In this document: one piece after another, positions 1 to 6,409 of the stretch
Layout of the letters: the number at the start of each line of letters is the position of its first letter
Numbering within the stretch: position 1 is the stretch's first letter
NCBI GenBank assembly: GCA_018715025.1
Contig: DVMK01000049.1
Span: 1-16,658 of the forward strand
Source of the DNA: Candidatus Caccousia avistercoris
Lineage (GTDB): Bacteria; Bacillota; Clostridia; Oscillospirales; Acutalibacteraceae
DNA length: 16,658 bases
Direction of reading: 5' to 3'
Made by a program: the position numbers and the translations under genes
Notes under the pieces: generated by a model
What the model was told of the DNA's origin: nothing
Seen by the model: the letters and a program-made list of their open reading frames with translations, nothing else
The model's database searches: none

Positions 1-47
1 ACATCAACGGCTCCGCCTCCCCTGTGGCGGTGGCCTCTATCGGGTAA
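1..47 (+). CDS. 3' end of an unidentified gene (partial)
   Basis: An open frame enters from the left edge and ends at the TAA at 45-47; the last visible residues are INGSASPVAVASIG. It is followed 46 bases later by a strong intrinsic terminator, which supports a real gene end. Too little protein is visible to name a family. Confidence 0.5.
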   Translation, partial: INGSASPVAVASIG

Positions 48-93
48 GCCTGCAAGCGTTATTTTTCTTTATACAAAGCGCAGCCTCAACACA

Positions 94-139
94 GAATCCC
101 CCGCCGGCGGCCCTGCCGCGGCGGGGGATTCCCTTTTTT
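94..139 (+). terminator. Rho-independent terminator of the left-edge gene
   Basis: A perfect 13-bp GC-rich stem (94-106 with 119-131) encloses a 12-base loop and is followed by six T residues at 134-139. It ends the transcript of the partial gene at 1-47. Confidence 0.85.
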
Positions 140-162
140 CTTTTGGCGGCAGGCGGCAGAAA

Positions 163-194
163 GCCCCGGCCGGGAGCAATTTCCCGGCCGGGGC
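163..194 (-). terminator. Hairpin downstream of the HEAT-repeat gene
   Basis: A perfect 13-bp stem (163-175 with 182-194) has the 6-base loop GCAATT. On the minus strand it is followed only by a short TTT, so it is a modest terminator or 3'-stabilising hairpin for the gene ending at 279. The rest of 48-278 shows no gene. Confidence 0.55.
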
Positions 195-278
195 AAGGTT
201 TTCCTTTGCGCCGTTCCCAAAAAACGGGGCGAAACGACGCGGTATGTTTAGCTGTTGGCGGCTTCGCGCCGGAGGCGC

Positions 279-602
279 TCAGTCCCTGGGCAGGCTTGCC
301 ACCGCCTTCTTAATGGCTTCCACCACCTTGGCGTCCTTCTCAATCCCCAGACGGTAGCGCAGGTGCGCGTCTGCGTGGCTGTTCTTCAAAACCCCCAGCG
401 CGTCGGCGCTGGCCGCGCGGATGTCCGCGTCGTCGTCGCTGAGCATGGTGACAAGATTATTGAAGGAATCGTCCCGGCCAATCTTGCCCATGCCCTCAAT
501 CGCCGCCAGGCGAACGCTTTTATCCTTATCGTGGATCAGCTTCAGAAGCCCGGCTTCCTTTCCCTTTTCCACATATTTTTGTACCTTGTCAAGCTTGCTC
601 AT
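279..602 (-). CDS. HEAT-repeat protein
   Basis: This encodes a 107-residue, mostly alpha-helical protein. Two clear HEAT-type helical pairs are visible (about 15-43, with VRLAAIEGMGKIG, and about 46-74, with IRAASADALGVL), and a third, weaker one lies at about 77-104. HEAT repeats form a curved scaffold for protein binding, as in phycocyanobilin-lyase-like or PBS-lyase repeat proteins; nothing catalytic is seen. The longer frame opens at 641, but the ATG at 600-602 (MSKLDK) is preferred because GGAAAGGG lies just upstream of it. It is monocistronic, driven from the near-perfect promoter at 698-726 and closed by the hairpin at 163-194. No signal peptide or membrane segment is present, so it is probably cytoplasmic. 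The partner protein is unknown. Confidence 0.85.
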   Translation of the reverse strand: MSKLDKVQKYVEKGKEAGLLKLIHDKDKSVRLAAIEGMGKIGRDDSFNNLVTMLSDDDADIRAASADALGVLKNSHADAHLRYRLGIEKDAKVVEAIKKAVASLPRD

Positions 603-697
603 AACAGACACCCTTTCCTGCATATCCAACCTCTGCCCCATGTGCGGCGAAATTGGTATATTTAATATTATAGTAAATAAAATATTACTTTATAAAG

Positions 698-726
698 AGT
701 ATAACATACCCAGGGGTGATTGTCAA
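698..726 (-). promoter_or_regulatory. Sigma-A promoter for the HEAT-repeat gene
   Basis: On the minus strand TTGACA (721-726) is separated by exactly 17 bases from TATACT (698-703), inside an AT-rich island. Transcription would start near 691, giving a leader of about 90 bases before the ATG at 602. Confidence 0.85.
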
Positions 727-798
727 TCATGCGGAAAAATATTTATAATTTATTCATTTTTATCATATGAATTGCTGAAACGCATCCGGGGAGGTTCC

Positions 799-827
799 TT
801 GATTTTTGATTTTAAAAGTTTTATACT
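799..827 (+). promoter_or_regulatory. Sigma-A promoter for the marR-type gene
   Basis: TTGATT (799-804), a 17-base spacer and TATACT (822-827) lie 41 bases before the start codon at 869. With the minus-strand promoter at 698-726 this makes 603-868 a divergent regulatory region; an autoregulatory MarR site would be expected here, but I saw no clean palindrome. Confidence 0.75.
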
Positions 828-868
828 GGTAAAAGGAGAATGAGGGGATTCAGGCGGAGGAATGAACC

Positions 869-1339
869 ATGAATACAAGAGATCTGCAGGAAAAGCTGCT
901 GGCGGTGCTTCCGGTGTGGAACTATTGGATCGCCCGGCCGTTCAAGCAGCTGCTGAACGACGGGGTCAGCATTAACATGTATTACTGCGTGGAGGTGCTT
1001 CGCTGGCGCGGGCACGGCATGGCCATGTCTGAGCTGGCGCGGTACATGCGGCTGCCCAAGCAGCGCATGACCAAGCTGGCCGACCAGCTGACAGAGCGTG
1101 GCTTTGTGGAGCGGGTTCCCAGCCGGGAGGACAGGCGCAGCATCCTTCTTCAGCTGACAGAGAAGGGCCTGGGCTATGTGGACCGGTTTCTGGAGGAGGA
1201 CGCCAGCTGCTTCCGGGAGCTTTTGGAACGGATGAGCCCGGAGGATCGCCAGGCGCTGGACGGCGCGCTGGAAACCCTCATGCAGGTGCTTTCCAAGCTG
1301 CCGGTGCAGGAAGCGGCCCAAAGGGGCGAGGGGGAATAA
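869..1339 (+). CDS. MarR-family transcriptional regulator
   Basis: The protein has 156 residues, the normal MarR length. The winged-helix core is visible: a helix-turn-helix around 52-78 (MAMSELARYMRLPKQRMTKLAD) and the diagnostic wing SREDRRSILLQLTEKG at 85-100, flanked by N- and C-terminal helices that normally form the dimer interface. MarR proteins are dimeric cytoplasmic repressors released by small aromatic ligands, oxidants or drugs. GGAGG sits eight bases before the ATG. The usual MarR target, an adjacent efflux or reductase gene, is absent: the next gene is a peptidoglycan amidase behind a terminator. The target may therefore be its own promoter or a distant gene. The ligand cannot be inferred. 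Confidence 0.92.
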   Translation: MNTRDLQEKLLAVLPVWNYWIARPFKQLLNDGVSINMYYCVEVLRWRGHGMAMSELARYMRLPKQRMTKLADQLTERGFVERVPSREDRRSILLQLTEKGLGYVDRFLEEDASCFRELLERMSPEDRQALDGALETLMQVLSKLPVQEAAQRGEGE

Positions 1340-1389
1340 CCGGGCGCAAGTTTGCCTGCCGCGGGGAATAAAATGAAGATGCCGCCGGA

Positions 1390-1442
1390 ACGGGCGGGCG
1401 GGGGACAAGACGTAACCTTTCCCCCTGCCCGCCCGTGTTTTT
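1390..1442 (+). terminator. Terminator after the marR-type gene
   Basis: A long stem (1390-1405 with 1420-1436, one bulged base) is followed by TTTTT at 1438-1442. It separates the regulator from the amidase gene 38 bases further on. Confidence 0.8.
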
Positions 1443-1480
1443 AGTGAAGCGCAACTTACACAGCGGGAGGTTATGGGACG

Positions 1481-2224
1481 ATGGAACGGTATCGGTATTT
1501 GGATCCGGAGCAGAGAAGGCGGATGATGCAAAGGGAACGGCGCAGGCGGCGCCGGGTTTTTCTCGTTTCGCTGGGGGCCGGGCTGGCGGTGGCCCTGGGT
1601 GCGCTGGCCTGGCTGGCGCAGGGCGGCGCGGGGCTTGCCCCCCAGGGCGGGCCGCCGGAAGGGCAGGTGTTCCCCCTTGGCGCCGCCTCGCAGCGAGAAG
1701 GGGAGCCCGGCGGGGAAACCTCCCTTTCTGCCATAGAGATTCCCTCCTGGGTGGAAGAAGCCCTGCTTGACCTGGGCGGCAGCCGCACAGGGGAAAAGCT
1801 GGAGGAGGTCAACGCCATCGCCGTCCACTATGTGGGCAACCCGGGCACCTCCGCCGCGGGGAACCGGAATTACTTCAACACCCCGGGGGTGGAGGTAAAC
1901 GCCCATTTCGTCATAGGGCTGGAGGGGGAAATTCTTCAATGCGTGCCGCTGGATGAAAAATCCGCCGCCACCAACGAGCGCAACCGGGACACCATCTCTA
2001 TTGAAGTGTGCCACCCGGACGAAACGGGAGAATTCACCAGCGCCTCCTACGAATCCCTGGTGAAGCTGTGCGCCTGGCTGTGCCGGCAGCTCGGCCTGGA
2101 CGAGGGGGATCTCATCCGGCATTACGACGTGACAGGCAAAGAGTGCCCCCTTTATTTTGTCCAGCACGAGGACGCCTGGGAGCGGTTCAAGGCGGACGTA
2201 GGCGCCGCCCTGGCCCAGGGCTGA
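1481..2224 (+). CDS. Membrane-anchored N-acetylmuramoyl-L-alanine amidase (Amidase_2/PGRP fold)
   Basis: The 247-residue protein cleaves the bond between MurNAc and the peptide stem of peptidoglycan. A very basic N-terminus (RRRR, 17-25) precedes one membrane segment (about 26-46), so the catalytic part faces outside; a low-complexity linker of about 60 residues follows. The Amidase_2 domain spans about 108-240. The zinc ligands of the T7-lysozyme type are visible: H116 (AVHYVG), H214 and C222 (RHYDVTGKECP), with the catalytic K220 two residues before the cysteine, as in T7 lysozyme. The start at 1481 uses GGGAGG with a rather long 10-base spacer; the ATG at 1473 is out of frame. I found no promoter between the preceding terminator (1390-1442) and the start, so expression may depend on read-through. 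It is convergent with the protease gene. Confidence 0.92.
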   Translation: MERYRYLDPEQRRRMMQRERRRRRRVFLVSLGAGLAVALGALAWLAQGGAGLAPQGGPPEGQVFPLGAASQREGEPGGETSLSAIEIPSWVEEALLDLGGSRTGEKLEEVNAIAVHYVGNPGTSAAGNRNYFNTPGVEVNAHFVIGLEGEILQCVPLDEKSAATNERNRDTISIEVCHPDETGEFTSASYESLVKLCAWLCRQLGLDEGDLIRHYDVTGKECPLYFVQHEDAWERFKADVGAALAQG

Positions 2225-2240
2225 CCCGGAGAAAAGACGA

Positions 2241-2294
2241 AAACGCGCAGGAACGCCCGGAACAGCTTTCACCGCCCCGGGCGTTCCCGCGTTT
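2241..2294. terminator. Bidirectional terminator between convergent amidase and protease genes
   Basis: Complementary arms (2241-2247 with 2288-2294, and 2250-2260 with 2277-2287) form an 18-bp stem with a two-base bulge. T-rich sequence follows on the minus strand (CGTCTTTTC). Its place between two convergent genes fits a shared terminator. Confidence 0.7.
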
Positions 2295-2341
2295 AGAGGA
2301 AGAATTTTATGAAAAAGAGTCTTGTAAGCGTAAGGAAGAAT

Positions 2342-3829
2342 TTATTCGCCGGTGGACTGCTCCAGCGTCACCTGGGCCGTGGTGGTCTGGCCGGTAAGGC
2401 CGTTGTACCACTCAAGCGTCACGGTGTCGCCCGGCTTTTTCTGGGTCAGGTACGAGGTGATGGCCGTCTGGCTGTTTACCGTCACATCGTCAATCTTGGT
2501 AATCATGCAGCCCTGGGTGATGCCCGCCGCAGAGACGGAACTGTTGGTAATGCTGGCCACGTACATGCCGCTGGTGGGGAACCCGTAAAAGCGGGCGGTC
2601 ATGCTGTCAATGTACTGGCCGGTAATGCCCAGCACAGCACGGTCGCGCACATAGCCGTATTCCTTCAGGCTGCTGATGACGGGCTGGGCGTCGTCGATGG
2701 GGATGGCGAAGCCAAGGCCCTCGTAGCCGGTGGCGGCGATTTTCGAGGAGTTGATGCCAACCACCTGGCCGTATTTGTTCACAAGCGCGCCGCCGGAGTT
2801 GCCGGGGTTGATGGCGGCGTCGGTCTGGATGCAGTTCATGGTGTAGCCGTCCTCTGAGGTGACAGGCCGGTCAAGGGCGGAAACGTAGCCCACCGTCACG
2901 CTGGAGCTGAACTGCAGGCCGCCCGGGTTGCCTACGGCCATTACCTGGTCGGCTACCTGCAGGTCGCTGGAGGAGCCGAAGGTGGCGGGCACCAGGTTGG
3001 CGGCTTCAATCTTGACAACCGCCAGGTCGGTGACGCTGTCGCTGCCGATGAGCTCTGCCTCGTAGGTGGAACCGTCGTACAGAATCACCTTCAGGCTGTC
3101 GGCCCCCTCCACCACGTGGGCGTTGGTGATGATGTACCCGTCAGAGGTGGCGATGATGCCGGAGCCCTCGCCCGCGTCCTGTTCCTCGCTGCTGGGCTGC
3201 TGGGTGTATCCAAAATAAAACTGCTGGTTGGTGCGCTGGAAGTTCTGAATGCACACCACCGAGGGAATCACCTTCTGGGCAATTTCATTCAACGTGAGCT
3301 CGCCGCTGGTGGTGGTCTGGGTGGGGGTGTTGCCGTCCTCGTCCACCATCTTGTTGATGGTGAAGGCGGGGGCGGTGGAGGTGGTGTTCACCGAAATGTA
3401 CCCGCCGTTGATGAGGGCCGCAAACCCGGCGATGGAGCCGGCCGAGACCATCAGGCAGGCCAGCACGCCGGCGGTAATTTTCACCGCAAGCTTCTTGCCC
3501 CGGCTCATGGGCTTTTTCTCCTTCTTCGGCTTCTGGGGCGGCTGGGGGGCCTGGGCGCTGTAATGGTACATGCTGCCGTCCCACTCGGTCTGCCCGCCCT
3601 GCCAGCTTTGCTGGCTGTAGCCGTTCTGGTAGCCAGTATTGCCGTAATTGGGGGCGTTATACCCGTTCGGCTGGGAATAATTCTGCGAATAGCTCTGAGA
3701 GTAGTACGGGCTGCCCGGGGTTTCCTGGGAAGCGGTGCTGTTCTGGTTCACGCTGGCCTGGCCCGCGTCCTGCTTCTCCGTATCTTGATTCTGATTGTTT
3801 TGATTTTGATTCATGAAGGGATCATACAT
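2342..3829 (-). CDS. HtrA/DegP-type trypsin-like serine protease with PDZ domain
   Basis: The 495-residue protein is a membrane-anchored quality-control protease acting on misfolded proteins outside the cytoplasm. Residues 1-100 are a low-complexity Q/N/S/Y-rich cytoplasmic tail, followed by a basic patch and one membrane segment (about 113-141). The trypsin-like domain (about 183-380) carries the full triad: H238 (ITNAHVVEG), D268 (SVTDLAVVKI) and S345 (NPGNSGGALVN). A single C-terminal PDZ domain covers about 395-490. Start: the ATG at 3829 lies behind GGAGGAAAGGA; an in-frame ATG five codons later is possible. The long Q/N/Y-rich tail is longer than in typical HtrA proteins and resembles in composition the linker of the TM2 protein at 6410. 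No clear sigma-A promoter was found on the minus strand; 3916-3925 (TGGGGCCCCA) is a 10-bp palindrome in its leader. Confidence 0.95.
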   Translation of the reverse strand: MYDPFMNQNQNNQNQDTEKQDAGQASVNQNSTASQETPGSPYYSQSYSQNYSQPNGYNAPNYGNTGYQNGYSQQSWQGGQTEWDGSMYHYSAQAPQPPQKPKKEKKPMSRGKKLAVKITAGVLACLMVSAGSIAGFAALINGGYISVNTTSTAPAFTINKMVDEDGNTPTQTTTSGELTLNEIAQKVIPSVVCIQNFQRTNQQFYFGYTQQPSSEEQDAGEGSGIIATSDGYIITNAHVVEGADSLKVILYDGSTYEAELIGSDSVTDLAVVKIEAANLVPATFGSSSDLQVADQVMAVGNPGGLQFSSSVTVGYVSALDRPVTSEDGYTMNCIQTDAAINPGNSGGALVNKYGQVVGINSSKIAATGYEGLGFAIPIDDAQPVISSLKEYGYVRDRAVLGITGQYIDSMTARFYGFPTSGMYVASITNSSVSAAGITQGCMITKIDDVTVNSQTAITSYLTQKKPGDTVTLEWYNGLTGQTTTAQVTLEQSTGE

Positions 3830-4024
3830 AATCTGTCATCCTTTCCTCCGCCTGCCCTCTTCCTCTTGGGCTTGCCGGTGTTCTGTATTTCTTTTCCCTT
3901 GCTGTGATTTTATTATGGGGCCCCAATGTGAAAACTATGTGATGATCCGCTCATACTTTCATGACATTTTTGCGAATAAATTATGAATCCGCCCTGCGGG
4001 GGAAGAGAAAGAGGCCGCCGCGCC

Positions 4025-4053
4025 ATGACAAACCGCCCCGGGCGGTGTATAAT
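4025..4053 (+). promoter_or_regulatory. Sigma-A promoter with palindromic spacer for the AAA ATPase gene
   Basis: ATGACA (4025-4030), a 17-base spacer and a perfect TATAAT (4048-4053) end 23 bases before the start codon. The spacer contains an inverted repeat, ACCGCC and GGCGGT around three bases, which could be an operator or coincidence of GC-rich DNA. Confidence 0.75.
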
Positions 4054-4076
4054 AGGGGCGAAAGGAGGCGGCGTTT

Positions 4077-4814
4077 TTGGAACGGAAATATCTGAGCGCT
4101 GTCGCGCTGAAGCGGGAACCGGAGGAGGAGTACCTGCGGCAGCTTCCCGCGGTGCGCTGGCTGGCAAAGGGGGGGCAGCTCCGCTTTTCCAGCGACGTGG
4201 CCTTCCTGGTGGGGGAAAACGGCACCGGGAAATCCACCCTGCTGGAAGCCGTTGCGGTGGCCTGCGGCTTTAACCCGGAGGGAGGCTCCAAAAACTTTTC
4301 CTTTTCCACCCGCGAAACGCACTCCAGCCTGCACCGGTGCATCTCGGTGGTGCGCCAGTCCTTTCCCAGGGACGGCTACTTCCTCCGGGCAGAAAGCTTC
4401 TACAATGTGGCCAGCAACCTGGACGACCTGGACGGCTACCCCGCCCTTTCTCCCAAGCTTCTCAACAGCTACGGCGGGGTTTCCCTGCACAAGCAGTCCC
4501 ACGGGGAAAGCTTCATGGCCCTGGTAGAGCACCGCTTCGGCGGCCGCGGCCTGTACCTGCTGGACGAGCCCGAGGCCGCCCTTTCCCCCAGAAAACAGCT
4601 GGAGCTTCTTGCCTGGATCGATCTGCTGGTGCAGCGGGATTCCCAGTTCCTCATCGCCACCCATTCCCCCATGCTCATGGCGTTTCCCGGCGCGCAGGTG
4701 TTTCAGCTTTCGGAATTGGGCATAGAGGAGGTTCCGTACCAGGAAACCGACCACTTCCAGCTTATGCGCGCCTTCCTCAACTGCCCCGACCGCCTGCTCC
4801 ACCTGCTGCGCTAA
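4077..4814 (+). CDS. AAA family ATPase, COG3910-like predicted ATPase
   Basis: The 245-residue protein is an ABC/SMC-type nucleotide-binding domain without membrane segments. Walker A is GENGTGKST at 46-54, a signature-like QSHGESF lies at 140-146, Walker B is LYLLDEPEAALSP starting at 159 with D163-E164, and the switch histidine is in ATHSP (194-198). The order and the motifs SKNFSFSTRETHSS and DGYFLRAESFYN are those I recognise from the stand-alone predicted-ATPase family COG3910, whose role is unknown; some homologues accompany nucleases or toxins. The start is TTG at 4077 because AAAGGAGG lies eight bases before it and no ATG is available. It is monocistronic and divergent from the protease gene. 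No nuclease partner is adjacent. Confidence 0.88.
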   Translation: MERKYLSAVALKREPEEEYLRQLPAVRWLAKGGQLRFSSDVAFLVGENGTGKSTLLEAVAVACGFNPEGGSKNFSFSTRETHSSLHRCISVVRQSFPRDGYFLRAESFYNVASNLDDLDGYPALSPKLLNSYGGVSLHKQSHGESFMALVEHRFGGRGLYLLDEPEAALSPRKQLELLAWIDLLVQRDSQFLIATHSPMLMAFPGAQVFQLSELGIEEVPYQETDHFQLMRAFLNCPDRLLHLLR

Positions 4815-5114
4815 CCCCTACGGGGAGAAGAACGCGCCCCTCCGGGGAGGAGGACGCGCGCCCGCCGCCTGCGGCGGCTCTCTCTGGGTGGGGAAGGATA
4901 CTTCGGCGCCCGCGGTTTTACCACGGGGGAAGAGGGCTTCTCAGCTGCTCCGCGAAGCCGGAGCACGGGTTTGTGTTCGCCCGCCTGCGGCCTGGGGGCA
5001 AATGGAAGAATTTCCTCTACCGCCGCGTTGGGGGGTGCCCGCCAGCCGCCGGCATGCCCCACCCTTTTGACAAAGGGGAAACGAAAACTTCAACATTCGC
5101 TCGATACTTAAAAC
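4815..5114. other. 300-bp intergenic region rich in GC hairpins, no gene
   Basis: No convincing coding frame is present. The stretch carries several short palindromes in a row: CCCC-TA-CGGGG just after the ATPase stop, CCCC-TCC-GGGG near 4840, GCCGCC-TGC-GGCGGC near 4863-4877, a near-palindrome around CCGCGGTTTTACCACGG near 4911-4927, and GCTCCG-CGAAGC-CGGAGC near 4958. None is followed by a T tract, so none is an ordinary terminator. The composition switches to AT-rich at about 5085, where the next promoter lies. It resembles an interspersed intergenic repeat, but only one copy is in the window. Confidence 0.5.
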
Positions 5115-5120
5115 TATAAT
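5089..5120 (+). promoter_or_regulatory. Probable promoter of the nitrilase-type gene
   Basis: A perfect TATAAT at 5115-5120 lies in an AT-rich stretch; the best upstream element is a weak TTCAAC at 5089-5094 with a 20-base gap, so the -35 is uncertain. A start near 5127 fits the preferred start codon at 5149 and argues against the earlier ATG at 5128. Confidence 0.5.
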
Positions 5121-5148
5121 ATAATAAATGATTGGGAGGAATCTTGAT

Positions 5149-6030
5149 ATGATGGAAAAATTCTATGTGGCGCTGCTGCAGATGGTTTCTACCCCCGGGG
5201 CCGCAGGTAACCGGGAAAAAGGGGAGGCGTACTGCCGGCGGGCGAAGGCCATGGGGGCCGACCTGGCCCTTTTCCCGGAAATGTGGAGCAACGGCTACCA
5301 TGTGCCGAAGGATCCGGCCCAGCTGGCCGCGGAGGCGGTTCCGGCAGACGGGGAATTCGTGTCGTTTTTCGCCGGGCTTGCCAAAGAGCTGGAAATGGCC
5401 ATAGGCATCACCTTCCTGGAGCAGTGGGAGGGCGGCCCCCGGAATACCCTGCATGTGTACGACCGCACAGGGCGCCTGGCGCTGGCCTACTCTAAGGTAC
5501 ATACCTGCGACTTTGACGCAGAGCGCCTGCTCACCCCCGGGGATGGTTTCCCTGTGGAAGAGCTGGAGACGGGCCGCGGCACGGTAAGGATTGGCGCTAT
5601 GATCTGCTATGACCGGGAATTCCCGGAAAGCGCCCGGCTTTTGATGCTGAACGGGGCCGAGATCATCCTGACCCCCAACGCCTGCCCCATGGAGCTGAAC
5701 CGCCTGGCCCAGCTGCGCGCCCGCGCCTTCGAGAATATGGTGGGCATCGCCACCGCCAACTACGCCTACGGCCAGCCGGACTGCAACGGCCATTCCACCG
5801 CTTTCGACGGCATGGCCTACCGCGAGGGGGAGGACTGCTCCCGCGATATGCTGGTGCTGGAAGCCGGTGAAGCGGAGGGGGTGTACCTGGCCTCGTTCCC
5901 CCTGGAGGAGCTGCGCCGCTACCGGCAGATCGAGATGCACGGCAACACCTTCCGCCGCCCGGCCCTGTACGGCCCGCTGGTTTCGCGGGAGCGGAAAGAG
6001 CCCTTCCTGCGGCCGGAATACCGCTGGTAA
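5149..6030 (+). CDS. Carbon-nitrogen hydrolase (nitrilase superfamily amidohydrolase)
   Basis: The 293-residue protein spans one complete CN-hydrolase domain. The catalytic triad is visible: E44 in LFPEMWSNGY, K116 in YSKVHTCDFDAE and the nucleophile C153 in GAMICYDREFPESAR. These enzymes hydrolyse amides, carbamoyl groups or nitriles through a thioester intermediate in the cytoplasm; the length and motif spacing are close to N-carbamoylputrescine amidase or ureidopropionase-like and omega-amidase groups, but the substrate cannot be told from sequence alone. GGAGG at 5135-5139 lies nine bases before the ATG at 5149; an ATG at 5128 in the same frame would overlap the likely transcription start. 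The gene stands alone between its own promoter and that of the next gene. No polyamine or pyrimidine gene is adjacent to hint at substrate. Confidence 0.9.
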   Translation: MMEKFYVALLQMVSTPGAAGNREKGEAYCRRAKAMGADLALFPEMWSNGYHVPKDPAQLAAEAVPADGEFVSFFAGLAKELEMAIGITFLEQWEGGPRNTLHVYDRTGRLALAYSKVHTCDFDAERLLTPGDGFPVEELETGRGTVRIGAMICYDREFPESARLLMLNGAEIILTPNACPMELNRLAQLRARAFENMVGIATANYAYGQPDCNGHSTAFDGMAYREGEDCSRDMLVLEAGEAEGVYLASFPLEELRRYRQIEMHGNTFRRPALYGPLVSRERKEPFLRPEYRW

Positions 6031-6032
6031 GG

Positions 6033-6056
6033 TTTTCTGCACAGAACCGCAGAAAA
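6033..6056 (+). terminator. Weak hairpin after the nitrilase-type gene
   Basis: TTTTCTGC (6033-6040) pairs with GCAGAAAA (6049-6056) across eight bases, just after the stop codon. Only ATTT follows, so termination here would be inefficient. Confidence 0.4.
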
Positions 6057-6082
6057 ATTTGGCCGGATCCGCAAAGATTCTG

Positions 6083-6111
6083 TTGGATCCTGTCTGCAGC
6101 TATGGTATAAT
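6083..6111 (+). promoter_or_regulatory. Strong promoter of the structured leader and TM2 gene
   Basis: TTGGAT (6083-6088), a 17-base spacer and TATAAT (6106-6111) form the core. The bases TGG just before the -10 make an extended -10 element. Transcription should begin near 6118, about 290 bases before the next start codon. Confidence 0.8.
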
Positions 6112-6240
6112 ATCCGAAGGAAGGGTGCAGTGTGGCGCGGCTATGCCGCGCCACGCGTCGAAGCATTCTTTTGCGGGGTAGCGTCCTCGCAAAAGAACCC
6201 TTCGCGCAGCACTGCTTTTCCCTGGGTGAAACACACAGCG

Positions 6241-6260
6241 CGCGGAGTCCCCGCCGGAGG
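6241..6260 (+). repeat. Direct repeat, copy 1
   Basis: A 20-base unit starting CGCGGAGTCCCCGCCG is repeated exactly 120 bases downstream with one mismatch (GG to GA at the 17th base). Both copies are inside the leader of the TM2 gene. Confidence 0.75.
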
Positions 6261-6360
6261 CCTTGCGGAGCAGCTAAGAAAATATGCAGCACCGTGAGAA
6301 AACCGCGGGAGCTCTGCCAGCGTTCCGCCCCCAGCCCAAGGCCGCCGGAGGCGGCCAGTG

Positions 6361-6380
6361 CGCGGAGTCCCCGCCGAAGG
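6361..6380 (+). repeat. Direct repeat, copy 2
   Basis: This is the second copy of the 20-base unit at 6241-6260, with 19 of 20 bases identical. TCCCCGC (6368-6374) can pair with the following GCGGGGGA (6384-6391), close to the ribosome binding site at about 6394-6400. Confidence 0.75.
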
Positions 6381-6409
6381 CGCGCGGGGGATTGAGGAGG
6401 TAAAAAAGA

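Larger units (their letters stand above)
6118..6409 (+). ncRNA. Long structured 5' leader (candidate cis-regulatory RNA)
   Basis: There is no convincing gene between the promoter and the ATG at 6410. The first 100 bases can fold into a closed branched structure. AGGG (6122-6125) and GCAGTG (6127-6132) pair with CACTGC (6210-6215) and CCCT (6220-6223). Inside are a 10-bp hairpin (6132-6141 with 6145-6154) and a 13-bp hairpin (6166-6178 with 6185-6197), the latter extended by CGAAG/CTTCG (6159-6163 with 6200-6204). The two hairpins and closing stem make a three-way junction. A third perfect hairpin, GGCCGCC-GGA-GGCGGCC, is at 6340-6356. I do not recognise a known riboswitch, RNase P, SRP, 6S or tmRNA signature. 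It may be a leader, an independent small RNA or an inserted repeat. Confidence 0.5.

Noticed and set aside
821..2272. Minus-strand 483-residue open frame opposite the MarR and amidase genes
   Set aside because: It is proline-, arginine- and histidine-rich without domains and lies opposite two well-supported genes; long antisense frames are expected in GC-rich DNA.
2309..3907. Plus-strand frames opposite the HtrA protease
   Set aside because: Low-complexity glycine/valine-rich shadows of the protease gene with no ribosome site or motif.
5128..5148. Earlier ATG for the nitrilase-type protein
   Set aside because: It would overlap the expected transcription start and lacks a ribosome site; GGAGG points to 5149.
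6064..6090. GGATCC direct repeat (6065-6070 and 6085-6090) as an operator
   Set aside because: A 6-base palindrome occurring twice is too short to distinguish from chance, although it overlaps the -35 box.
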